Origin: Lachnospiraceae bacterium
GTDB taxonomy: Bacteria; Bacillota; Clostridia; Lachnospirales; Lachnospiraceae
Reading direction: 5' to 3'
Length of the DNA stretch: 36,251 bases
NCBI GenBank assembly: GCA_024699645.1
Contig: JAILPE010000037.1
Span: 1-36,251, forward strand
Below the pieces are notes generated by a model. That model was not told the origin of the DNA. It made no database searches and saw only the letters and a program-made list of their open reading frames with translations. Position 1 is the first letter of the stretch. Each line of letters starts with the position of its first letter. This document shows, piece after piece, positions 25,180-31,671 of the stretch. Position numbers and translations under genes: made by a program.

Positions 25180-26127
25180 TTATTTTCCGAAACCTTTATT
25201 ATTGTACTGCGGTGCGGAAAAAACGAATTCCGCCTCTCCGGTCATATGAATATCCGGATGTTTATAAGGAATGATGAAATGATCTCCCTTATTATAACCT
25301 ACTCCGTCCAAAAAAGCTTCCCCTGAAATCACAGATCCTATCATAAATGGTTCATTTTGCCGGAGGGTTGCCTCACCTTTGAGATCACCTTTCCATATCT
25401 TATAGCAGCTGCACGCATAAAGCTGCTTTAACCACGAATCCGTCTCCGCCGGTTCCGCCCTTCTTTCCACGAAGGGAACCTCTATAACGTCTAAGCTCTT
25501 TTCAATATGGAGTTCCCGTTTCTTTCCGTTCTGCAGACGGTCATAATCATAAAGCCGATATGTTATGTCGCTGCTCTGCTGGCTTTCGAGGATAAGCGTT
25601 CCTGCCTTTATCGCATGTACCGTCCCCGGATTGATCTGGAAAAAGTCTCCTTTTTTAATCGGTATTTCCCGGATCAGCTCGTTCCACCTGCCATTCTCTA
25701 TCATCTCACGAAGCTCCTCTCGGGTCTTTGCATTGTGGCCGATGATGATGGTAGCGCCGGGAACGCAGTCTATGACATACCAGCATTCCGTTTTTCCGAG
25801 TGAACCATTTTCATGTTCTGCAGCGTAAGTATCGTCCGGGTGTACCTGGATTGAAAGATCCGCATTTGCGTCAATGATCTTTGTCAGAAGCGGGAATCGA
25901 TCCCCCTGAGGATTTCCGAACAGCTCCGGATGTGTTTTCCACAGCTCGGAAAGGCGTATTCCGTCGTATGTTCCGCCATCTACCGAGCCTTCTCCGTCCG
26001 GATGGGCGCTGACCGCCCAACATTCCCCGATATGATTGCTCATGATATCATAACCAAAATCATCGTGCAAGCGCTTCCCGCCCCAGACCGTCTCCTTGAA
26101 AACCGGTCTCATTCTTAGGATTTCCAT
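25180..26127 (-). CDS. manA: Mannose-6-phosphate isomerase, class I (short form)
   Basis: 315 residues, the usual size of the Bacillus-type class I enzyme. P-V-F-K-E-T-V-W-G-G at the N-terminus and the zinc-site pattern I-Q-V-H-P-D-D (Gln94, His96) with Glu114, plus N-P-G-T-V-H-A further on, are diagnostic. It interconverts mannose-6-phosphate and fructose-6-phosphate in the cytoplasm, which puts mannose from the locus into glycolysis. GAGGGG lies before the ATG. The first 68 bases overlap the end of the upstream epimerase frame. The presence of manA in the operon is strong support for mannose as the main product. Confidence 0.95.
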   Translation of the reverse strand: MEILRMRPVFKETVWGGKRLHDDFGYDIMSNHIGECWAVSAHPDGEGSVDGGTYDGIRLSELWKTHPELFGNPQGDRFPLLTKIIDANADLSIQVHPDDTYAAEHENGSLGKTECWYVIDCVPGATIIIGHNAKTREELREMIENGRWNELIREIPIKKGDFFQINPGTVHAIKAGTLILESQQSSDITYRLYDYDRLQNGKKRELHIEKSLDVIEVPFVERRAEPAETDSWLKQLYACSCYKIWKGDLKGEATLRQNEPFMIGSVISGEAFLDGVGYNKGDHFIIPYKHPDIHMTGEAEFVFSAPQYNNKGFGK

Positions 26128-27310
26128 TACTTTTTTCCCCTCTTCCCAATCTCTTTAAAACCTCAAAATACATCCTTCCGTTGTGATACGGACATGTCCA
26201 TTCGTCCGCGATCGCCTTTGCGGGATCGGGCGTTCCGTCCTTCAAAACCTGTGCATACCAGCAGGATCCCTTCCTGCGATCGACGATATGCTCCCCGATG
26301 TATTCCCAAATCTGTTTTGAAGCCTCAAGGAACTTATCTTCCCCTGTCCTCTCATAGCCGTTTATAAAGCCGATAACGGCTTCGCACTGCACCCACCATA
26401 TGCGGTCGGTGAGCACTCTTCCCTCTTCACACTCCGCAGGAACCGAATGCCCGTCGTAAGCTTCGGTATAGATCTTTTCCATAAGCGTTTTTGTGATCGA
26501 AGAAAGATCGTAATCTGTCCCTTCCGCGCCGATCACGCTTACCGCGCGGTCAATAAGCCATGACGCTTCAATATCATGCCCATAAGAATGAAGATCGATA
26601 AGCGTCTTATAATCCCTGTCGAAGAAGACCTCGAGTCTTCCTTTTTCCGGATTAAAGATCTTGTTTTTGAACAACAGCAGAATCTCCTTTATCTTCTCCT
26701 CCGTCTGCTTTGAAGGAGACACGCGGTGCAGCTCGGTATACGCCTCCATAACATGAAGAAGCGTGTTCATCGTCCTGTCCGCCATAACCCCGTTCTCCGA
26801 AAGCCGATCATTCGGATACGGTCCGAAGGAAACATCAAAGGATTCGAGATATCCCTCTTTGTCCCTGCATTTTTCTTCGATCACGGCCATCAGGTCACGT
26901 GCGCAGCGAAGTGCATGCTCATCCTTTGTTGCATCGTAATAAGCGGAAAGCCCGTATATCGCAAAAGCCAGATTATACGTATGCTTCTGCTCGTCCGAGG
27001 GCAATCCTTCCGATGTCACCGACCAGTACACCCCACCTCTCGACCGGTCCAAAAACGCGCGCTGCATAAAGTCGTATGCCTGCTTTGCGTAAGATAAAAA
27101 AATCGGATCTTTAAGCACAAGAAACGCGGTAGAAAAAGTCCAGAGAATTCGGCTGTTCAAGATGCACCCCTTATCTGCATCCTTATGGAGAACCAGATCA
27201 AAATCCATTTTCCCGTAGTATCCACCCCATCTTCGGTCAATCATTCCTTCCCAAAAAGGAAACAGATGGGTCATAAACTCCTGTGACATCTCTTCAATCA
27301 TCTGCTTCAT
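26060..27310 (-). CDS. AGE-family epimerase, probable cellobiose/mannobiose 2-epimerase
   Basis: 416 residues of the N-acylglucosamine 2-epimerase superfamily (alpha6/alpha6 barrel). The catalytic histidines are seen as S-Y-G-H-D-I-E (His245) and C-P-Y-H-N-G-R (His376), close to the H243/H374 positions known for Ruminococcus albus cellobiose 2-epimerase; W-W-V-Q-C-E-A and W-G-G-Y-Y-G are also present. Such enzymes convert the reducing-end sugar of beta-1,4 disaccharides, e.g. mannobiose to mannosylglucose. It is the first gene of the operon, with CAGGAG near the ATG. The family usually ends soon after C-P-Y-H-N-G-R-M, but this frame runs on for about 25 hydrophilic residues into manA. One extra base in the A6 run near 26131-26136 would end it at a TAATG overlap. 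Confidence 0.9.
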   Translation of the reverse strand: MKQMIEEMSQEFMTHLFPFWEGMIDRRWGGYYGKMDFDLVLHKDADKGCILNSRILWTFSTAFLVLKDPIFLSYAKQAYDFMQRAFLDRSRGGVYWSVTSEGLPSDEQKHTYNLAFAIYGLSAYYDATKDEHALRCARDLMAVIEEKCRDKEGYLESFDVSFGPYPNDRLSENGVMADRTMNTLLHVMEAYTELHRVSPSKQTEEKIKEILLLFKNKIFNPEKGRLEVFFDRDYKTLIDLHSYGHDIEASWLIDRAVSVIGAEGTDYDLSSITKTLMEKIYTEAYDGHSVPAECEEGRVLTDRIWWVQCEAVIGFINGYERTGEDKFLEASKQIWEYIGEHIVDRRKGSCWYAQVLKDGTPDPAKAIADEWTCPYHNGRMYFEVLKRLGRGEKSNGNPKNETGFQGDGLGREALAR

Positions 27311-27339
27311 GATCTTCTCCTGTTAACGATTATAGAAAA

Positions 27340-27349
27340 TTTACTTAAA
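27340..27349. promoter_or_regulatory. TTTACTTAAA element in the epimerase leader
   Basis: A 10-base element, TTTA-CT-TAAA, also seen inside the promoter spacer nearby (as part of 27370-27385) and at 22417-22426. It lies between the -10 and the epimerase start. Candidate second operator half of the locus; A+T-rich sequence makes chance recurrence possible. Confidence 0.35.
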
Positions 27350-27359
27350 AGACGCTTAA

Positions 27360-27388
27360 ATATTAGCTAACATTTAAGTAAATGTCAA
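27360..27388 (-). promoter_or_regulatory. SigmaA promoter of the epimerase-manA-GH5-lacI operon
   Basis: Minus-strand TTGACA (27383-27388), exactly 17-base spacer, TAATAT (27360-27365), about 50 bases before the epimerase start. It is the best promoter match in the window. Confidence 0.85.
27370..27385. promoter_or_regulatory. Palindrome inside the promoter spacer, candidate operator
   Basis: ACATTTA-AG-TAAATGT has perfect 7-base arms and overlaps the -35 and spacer, so a bound protein would block RNA polymerase. LacI is the obvious candidate regulator but is unproven. Confidence 0.5.
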
Positions 27389-27484
27389 CCGTTGTTTAGC
27401 CGTTACGGGAGTTTTTTGAGTTAAAAATCGAACCGAGTGATTCAAACACAACAGATTGCTTCAGAAATCAGGAAAAAACAGCAT

Positions 27485-27520
27485 AAAAAAAACAGGTCCC
27501 AAGTAAACTCAGGATCTGTT
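27485..27520 (-). terminator. Intrinsic terminator of the histidine kinase gene
   Basis: Stem of nine pairs (27491-27499 with 27512-27520, one G-T pair) followed on the minus strand by a run of eight T. It is about 20 bases after the kinase stop and insulates the mannan locus from it. Confidence 0.85.
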
Positions 27521-27538
27521 CTCCCATATATTTTTATA

Positions 27539-28630
27539 TTAATTCTTATTTCCGCTTACCGTCCTAAAGGCCGTCACAATAATCTTAACCCCTTTGCTGT
27601 CGTCAATCCTTAAGAGCGCTCCTATCGCCCGGGCTCTTTCGTCCATACTCTCAAGACCGATCCCTTTGCCGCGCTCTATGTTCCCCGGACCTTTTCCGTT
27701 ATCGGAAACCTCAAGACGCCAATATCCGGGATGTTCCCTTACAGACACCGCAATCTCGTCTCCGTTGCTGTGTTTCAAACTGTTATTTACAGCTTCCCTG
27801 GTGATCGCTATAAACGCATATTTGATCTCTCGGGGTATCGGGCTCACGATATCCATATCAAGTTTAGTCGAAAAGCCCGTAGCATCTGCCAGAATTTCCG
27901 ACATTGCGCCCGCTATATCAACAGATTCGTCATGAAGATCATGAACTGAGTTTCTTATGCTGTTCATAGCGCTGTCGAGCGTTTCTTTCATAGACGACAG
28001 TCCCATTCCGACATTTTCATCCTTATTGATGACCTGGAGCGCCCCAAGCTGCAGGATCGAACGCGTCAGCATGTGTCCGACATTATCGTGTATCTCCCGC
28101 GCGATCCTGTTCCTTTCCGAAAGAGTGGCATTCTTAACCATCATGTCCCTGTTCTTCGCGAGTAACCTGTTCTCTTCCTCAAGTCCGATCTCTCTCTCTT
28201 TAGAGGAATCCCTCAGGATTATATTCCCCTGCTTTTCTTTTTCCATATCCTCAGAGATCAACTCCGCAAGCACTGCCAGGGTGCAAAGCAGGAATGCCAT
28301 GATCATCTGCGGGTCGTAGTCCGAGAAAAAATAATAGGCATATACGGCGCACGTCGCCGCCGCGGAAACATATAATCTTTTCTTCGTTCCGAAGAAGCAC
28401 GCAATAGGAAGCAGGTAAGCGACCGGACCGTAAAAAAATGCACTGCACACGAGAGGCACATGGATCACTTCAAGGAGAACCGTTTTTCCTTTTTCCATGT
28501 ACACCTCGGAAAACATCAGGTAACACAGACCAAGTAGCATGACAACTATATGTCCGGTTTCAGTCCCGGTGATGGCGACCCCGACCAGACACATAAGCGT
28601 TATTAAGCTCTTAAAAAGTAACAATTTCAT
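27539..28630 (-). CDS. Sensor histidine kinase, NarL/DesK-type (HisKA_3), no partner regulator in window
   Basis: 363 residues. The N-terminal ~125 residues hold about four to five membrane segments with very short loops, so it probably senses the membrane or its interior. A coiled linker (~126-170) leads to the dimerisation domain with R-E-I-H-D-N-V-G-H (phospho-acceptor His181). The ATPase domain has R-E-A-V-N-N-S-L-K-H-S (N-box), D-N-G-K-G and G-I-G-L-E-S-M. All key residues seem present. It starts 24 bp after the toxin stop with only a weak AGGG as ribosome binding site, and a terminator follows. Such kinases normally neighbour a LuxR-type response regulator; none is here. Ligand unknown. 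Confidence 0.9.
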   Translation of the reverse strand: MKLLLFKSLITLMCLVGVAITGTETGHIVVMLLGLCYLMFSEVYMEKGKTVLLEVIHVPLVCSAFFYGPVAYLLPIACFFGTKKRLYVSAAATCAVYAYYFFSDYDPQMIMAFLLCTLAVLAELISEDMEKEKQGNIILRDSSKEREIGLEEENRLLAKNRDMMVKNATLSERNRIAREIHDNVGHMLTRSILQLGALQVINKDENVGMGLSSMKETLDSAMNSIRNSVHDLHDESVDIAGAMSEILADATGFSTKLDMDIVSPIPREIKYAFIAITREAVNNSLKHSNGDEIAVSVREHPGYWRLEVSDNGKGPGNIERGKGIGLESMDERARAIGALLRIDDSKGVKIIVTAFRTVSGNKN

Positions 28631-28654
28631 TTCGCCCTAATCCCGTGGTAAATC

Positions 28655-28972
28655 TTACAAACCCCTGATAATATTCAGATAATCCTGTCGTTGATCGACA
28701 ACGGCATATACCGTAACCTGTCTTTTTTCATCGTCCGCTTTGTAAAACACATAGTCTTTTTCAAGTATCAAAACCAGGTATCCCTGTCTCTTTAATATGG
28801 AATATTTGGGTTCAATCCCGGCATACGGATTACTGCCCAAAGTCATAATGGCTTTTTCAAGATATTCAAGCCTTTTTAATGCCGTGTCTGTTCCAAAATT
28901 TTCTGCTATATAAAGAATGATCCTTCGGAGTAGAGCATCCGCGGTATCTGTTCGAAGAACTTTGTACTTCAA
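28655..28972 (-). CDS. RelE/ParE-family toxin
   Basis: 105 residues, the typical size. The pattern fits the ParE/RelE fold: an N-terminal strand (K-Y-K-V-L-R-T), two helices ending in A-I-M-T-L-G-S-N-P-Y-A-G, then strands with Y-L-V-L-I-L-E-K-D-Y-V-F-Y-K and V-T-V-Y-A-V-V-D-Q-R-Q-D-Y. The start overlaps the antitoxin stop by four bases (ATGA), the classic coupled arrangement. Whether it cleaves mRNA (RelE-like) or attacks gyrase (ParE-like) cannot be decided from the sequence. Confidence 0.88.
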   Translation of the reverse strand: MKYKVLRTDTADALLRRIILYIAENFGTDTALKRLEYLEKAIMTLGSNPYAGIEPKYSILKRQGYLVLILEKDYVFYKADDEKRQVTVYAVVDQRQDYLNIIRGL

Positions 28973-29262
28973 ATTTTCCCCTCCGGTCCGCCTTTTAAAA
29001 TACTTCTCAGATCGTCAAATGTTTCCTTTACGGGGCCCACTCTTCCGTATTTAACATCTTCATCTGCTTCCGCAAGTATTTCCAAAAGCTCAATGCGAGC
29101 TTTCATTCTTTTGTATTCTTCGTAACTTAAAGATACAGTATCGCCTCTTCCGTTAACCGTAATAATAACTGCCTCGTTGTCCTCGCGACACTGTCTGGAT
29201 ATTTCATTGTAATGATTTCGCAGATCTGCGGACGGTCTGATCACTTCCCTTTGTGTCAGCAT
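28969..29262 (-). CDS. Phd/YefM-family antitoxin
   Basis: About 97 residues. An ATG at 29268 is in frame, but GGAGG is only two bases before it and eight bases before the ATG at 29262, so the latter is preferred. The Phd/YefM DNA-binding half shows R-P-S-A-D-L-R-N-H-Y-N-E and V-I-I-T-V-N-G-R-G-D-T-V-S-L-S-Y-E-E-Y, a clear hallmark. The C-terminal half would wrap the toxin. A promoter and an imperfect palindrome lie just upstream, consistent with autoregulation. Confidence 0.9.
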   Translation of the reverse strand: MLTQREVIRPSADLRNHYNEISRQCREDNEAVIITVNGRGDTVSLSYEEYKRMKARIELLEILAEADEDVKYGRVGPVKETFDDLRSILKGGPEGKI

Positions 29263-29291
29263 AGCCATTACCTCCGACGTGATATATGTAT

Positions 29292-29320
29292 ATTATATCA
29301 TAATTTGTCTATTGGAACAA
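29292..29320 (-). promoter_or_regulatory. Promoter of the toxin-antitoxin (and perhaps kinase) operon
   Basis: Minus-strand TTGTTC (29315-29320), 17-base spacer, TATAAT (29292-29297). An imperfect palindrome with GATATA/TATATC arms (29281-29299) overlaps the -10 and start region and could be the antitoxin's operator. Confidence 0.7.
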
Positions 29321-29378
29321 ACCAAAACAGGAAGACAGATAAGCGATGATCAAACTCAACAATAGCGCAGTAGTATTC

Positions 29379-29410
29379 AAAAATCCCGGATGAATCATCA
29401 CCCGGGATTT
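29379..29410 (-). terminator. Intrinsic terminator of the aldolase gene
   Basis: Nine-pair stem AAATCCCGG/CCGGGATTT (29381-29389 with 29402-29410), followed on the minus strand by further T residues. About 37 bases after the aldolase stop. Confidence 0.85.
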
Positions 29411-29446
29411 GAGATCAATAATTATGTATATAGTCTCGCTTTAAGA

Positions 29447-30415
29447 TCAAGCCTTGCCATCAGAACCAAGTACGTACTTGATCTTATGAGCAACCATATC
29501 CTTAACAGCCTGACGAGCGGGCTTAAGGTACTGACGGGGATCAAAGTGATCGGGATGCTCTGCGAAGTACTTTCTGATATTACCTGTCATAGCAAGACGG
29601 ATATCAGAATCGATGTTGATCTTGCAAACTGCAAGCTGAGCTGCCTTACGAAGCTGCTCCTCAGGGATACCTACTGCATCGGGCATATTTCCGCCGTACT
29701 GGTTAACCATCTTAACGAATTCCTGAGGAACTGAAGATGAACCATGAAGAACGATAGGGAAGCCGGGAAGTCTCTTGATGCACTCCTCAAGTACGTCGAA
29801 ACGAAGGGGCGGGGGAACAAGGATTCCATCAGCGTTTCTTGTGCACTGAGCAGCTGTGAACTTGTATGCACCGTGTGAAGTTCCGATAGCGATAGCAAGT
29901 GAATCACATCCTGTCTTGGAAACGAAATCCTCAACCTCTTCGGGATGAGTATAGCTCTCGTGACCTGCTTCAACAACGACTTCATCCTCGATACCTGCAA
30001 GTGTACCAAGCTCTGCCTCAACAACAACGCCGTGAGCATGAGCATACTCAACAACCTGCTTTGTAAGTGCAACATTCTCAGCATAAGGCTTAGAAGAAGC
30101 ATCGATCATGACAGATGTGAATCCGCCGTCGATACAGCTCTTGCAAAGCTCGAATGTATCGCCGTGATCAAGGTGAAGAGCGATCGGGATATCAGGATTC
30201 TCCTGAACTGCTGCTTCTACTAACTTTACAAGATATGTGTGGTTTGCATATGCACGTGCACCCTTCGAAACCTGAAGGATTACGGGGCTCTTAAGTTCGC
30301 CTGCGGCTTCGGTGATACCCTGAACGATTTCCATGTTGTTAACATTGAAAGCGCCTACTGCATAACCGCCGTTATAGGCTTTTTTAAACATCTCAGTGGT
30401 GGTAACTAAACTCAT
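29447..30415 (-). CDS. fba: Fructose-bisphosphate aldolase, class II
   Basis: 322 residues from the ATG at 30415 (M-S-L-V-T-T), chosen because AAAGGA lies nine bases before it; an in-frame ATG at 30433 overlaps that site. Class II zinc-dependent aldolase motifs are present: A-L-H-L-D-H-G-D near residue 78, V-M-I-D-A-S, G-T-S-H-G, L-H-G-S-S and C-K-I-N-I-D-S-D. It cleaves fructose-1,6-bisphosphate in glycolysis. Monocistronic, with its own promoter, a 5' hairpin and a terminator. Housekeeping gene, unrelated to the mannan locus except as the downstream route for its sugars. Confidence 0.97.
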   Translation of the reverse strand: MSLVTTTEMFKKAYNGGYAVGAFNVNNMEIVQGITEAAGELKSPVILQVSKGARAYANHTYLVKLVEAAVQENPDIPIALHLDHGDTFELCKSCIDGGFTSVMIDASSKPYAENVALTKQVVEYAHAHGVVVEAELGTLAGIEDEVVVEAGHESYTHPEEVEDFVSKTGCDSLAIAIGTSHGAYKFTAAQCTRNADGILVPPPLRFDVLEECIKRLPGFPIVLHGSSSVPQEFVKMVNQYGGNMPDAVGIPEEQLRKAAQLAVCKINIDSDIRLAMTGNIRKYFAEHPDHFDPRQYLKPARQAVKDMVAHKIKYVLGSDGKA

Positions 30416-30445
30416 ATTATGCCATCCTTTCATTAAATACGATAA

Positions 30446-30464
30446 GTGTTTCTTTTCGAAACAC
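30446..30464 (-). other. 5' leader hairpin of fba mRNA
   Basis: Perfect seven-pair stem GTGTTTC/GAAACAC with a five-base loop, starting just after the expected transcription start. Hairpins at the very 5' end commonly protect mRNAs of glycolytic genes from decay. Confidence 0.6.
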
Positions 30465-30469
30465 GCAGT

Positions 30470-30498
30470 ATTATATCACACAAAACCACGGCGGTAAA
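30470..30498 (-). promoter_or_regulatory. Promoter of fba
   Basis: Minus-strand TTTACC (30493-30498), 17-base spacer, consensus TATAAT (30470-30475). Confidence 0.7.
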
Positions 30499-30522
30499 GT
30501 ACCGCTAACCAAGTATTGCAGT

Positions 30523-30545
30523 ATTACAATATTGAATATTGTAAT
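30523..30545. promoter_or_regulatory. 23-base perfect palindrome upstream of fba
   Basis: ATTACAATATT-G-AATATTGTAAT, with perfect 11-base arms around one central base, about 25 bases upstream of the fba -35. It resembles a binding site for a dimeric regulator; it is not a Rex or cre consensus site. Lacking a T-run, it is not a terminator. Confidence 0.6.
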
Positions 30546-30669
30546 TAATCTGTTCGCTGTGATGTGTTAATAATCCGAATTCAAAAACTTCATTGTTCAA
30601 TACCGCTTTTTTCAACAAATGATTTCACTGCTTTCAACACAAAGTAATTAACGCTTATAGTCCCAAATA

Positions 30670-30678
30670 TGATATAAT
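30670..30678 (+). promoter_or_regulatory. Extended -10 promoter of proC
   Basis: TGATATAAT, an extended -10 (TGn plus TATAAT), 40 bases before the proC start. No good -35 at normal spacing, which extended -10 promoters tolerate. Confidence 0.65.
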
Positions 30679-30717
30679 AGCTTTCAAGTATTTATTCGGA
30701 AAGGAAGTCATAAATAT

Positions 30718-31506
30718 ATGAAGATAGGTTTTATAGGACTCGGAAATATGGCCGGTGCAATGATCGGCGGCCTTATCAAAAAGGGAACTCCTGCTAAAGA
30801 TATCATCGGATATGATATAAGCAAGGCAGTTTGCGATAAAAGAAAAGAAGAATTCGGAATAACCATTGCAAAAAACAACGATTCACTTGTAAACGAATGC
30901 AAAAGCGTTGTTCTTGCCGTTAAGCCGCAGTTCCTTACCTCTGCACTTGACGAGATTTCAAAATTTTCATCGGACACTGTGGTCATTTCCATTGTTGCAG
31001 GGAAAACTCTCGAATTCCTTTCGGACAACATAAAAGGCACAAAGAAGATCATCCGCTGCATGCCCAACACAGCAGCACTTGTGGGTGCCGCAATGACGGG
31101 TGTGGCTGCAAGTGATGACGTTACAAAGGAAGAGCTCGAAAGTGCCCTCTCAATTATAGAAAGCTTCGGAAAAGCGATCGTTATCCCTGAAAAGCTTATG
31201 GACACCGTAACCGGTGTTTCGGGCAGTTCACCTGCTTTCGTATTTATGTTTATCGAAGCGATGGCCGACGCAGCGGTCCTCGAAGGAATGCCCCGCGCTA
31301 TGGCTTATGAATTCGCTGCCGGCGCAGTTTACGGAAGCGCAAAGCTTATGATGGAGACCGGAAAACATCCCAGCGAGCTTAAAGACATGGTGACATCGCC
31401 CGCAGGAACGACCATCATGGGTGTCAAAGCACTCGAAGACGGCGCCTTCCGCTCAACCGTTATGGACGCTGTTGTTGCAGCTACCGAACGTTCCAAGGAA
31501 TTATAA
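30718..31506 (+). CDS. proC: Pyrroline-5-carboxylate reductase
   Basis: 262 residues, the standard length. The N-terminal NAD(P)-binding motif reads G-F-I-G-L-G-N-M-A-G-A-M; A-V-K-P-Q follows near residue 66, then R-C-M-P-N-T-A, and the family signature region with S-G-S-S-P-A-F-V and S-P-A-G-T-T near the C-terminus. It carries out the last step of proline synthesis in the cytoplasm. AAAGGAAG precedes the ATG by about ten bases. It is the only plus-strand gene in the window and is convergent with rpoC. Confidence 0.97.
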   Translation: MKIGFIGLGNMAGAMIGGLIKKGTPAKDIIGYDISKAVCDKRKEEFGITIAKNNDSLVNECKSVVLAVKPQFLTSALDEISKFSSDTVVISIVAGKTLEFLSDNIKGTKKIIRCMPNTAALVGAAMTGVAASDDVTKEELESALSIIESFGKAIVIPEKLMDTVTGVSGSSPAFVFMFIEAMADAAVLEGMPRAMAYEFAAGAVYGSAKLMMETGKHPSELKDMVTSPAGTTIMGVKALEDGAFRSTVMDAVVAATERSKEL

Positions 31507-31608
31507 ATTCGTAAATGATTTTCGACCGATCCGTAAGGCCAAGCGCCTCCACAGACTCCCGGATCATTTGCGATCGTAAGCTATAAATAGCATAAACAAT
31601 TAACACAA

Positions 31609-31642
31609 ACAGGCCCCGGCAAATCTCTTTGCCGGGGCCTGT
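31609..31642 (-). terminator. Strong intrinsic terminator between proC and rpoC
   Basis: Perfect 15-pair stem (31609-31623 with 31628-31642), four-base loop, G+C-rich core CCCCGGC/GCCGGGG. On the minus strand it is followed by TTTGTGTTAATTGTTT, so it ends the rpoB-rpoC transcript. On the plus strand the following sequence is less T-rich, but it may also stop proC transcripts. Confidence 0.9.
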
Positions 31643-31671
31643 GATCATCTTAACCTCTTACAAGAAAGGTA

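Larger units (their letters stand above)
30416..30717. other. Divergent intergenic region between fba and proC
   Basis: 302 bases without a gene. It holds the fba promoter and leader hairpin, a 23-base perfect palindrome (30523-30545), an A+T-rich middle without further structure that I can see, and the proC promoter. Confidence 0.7.
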
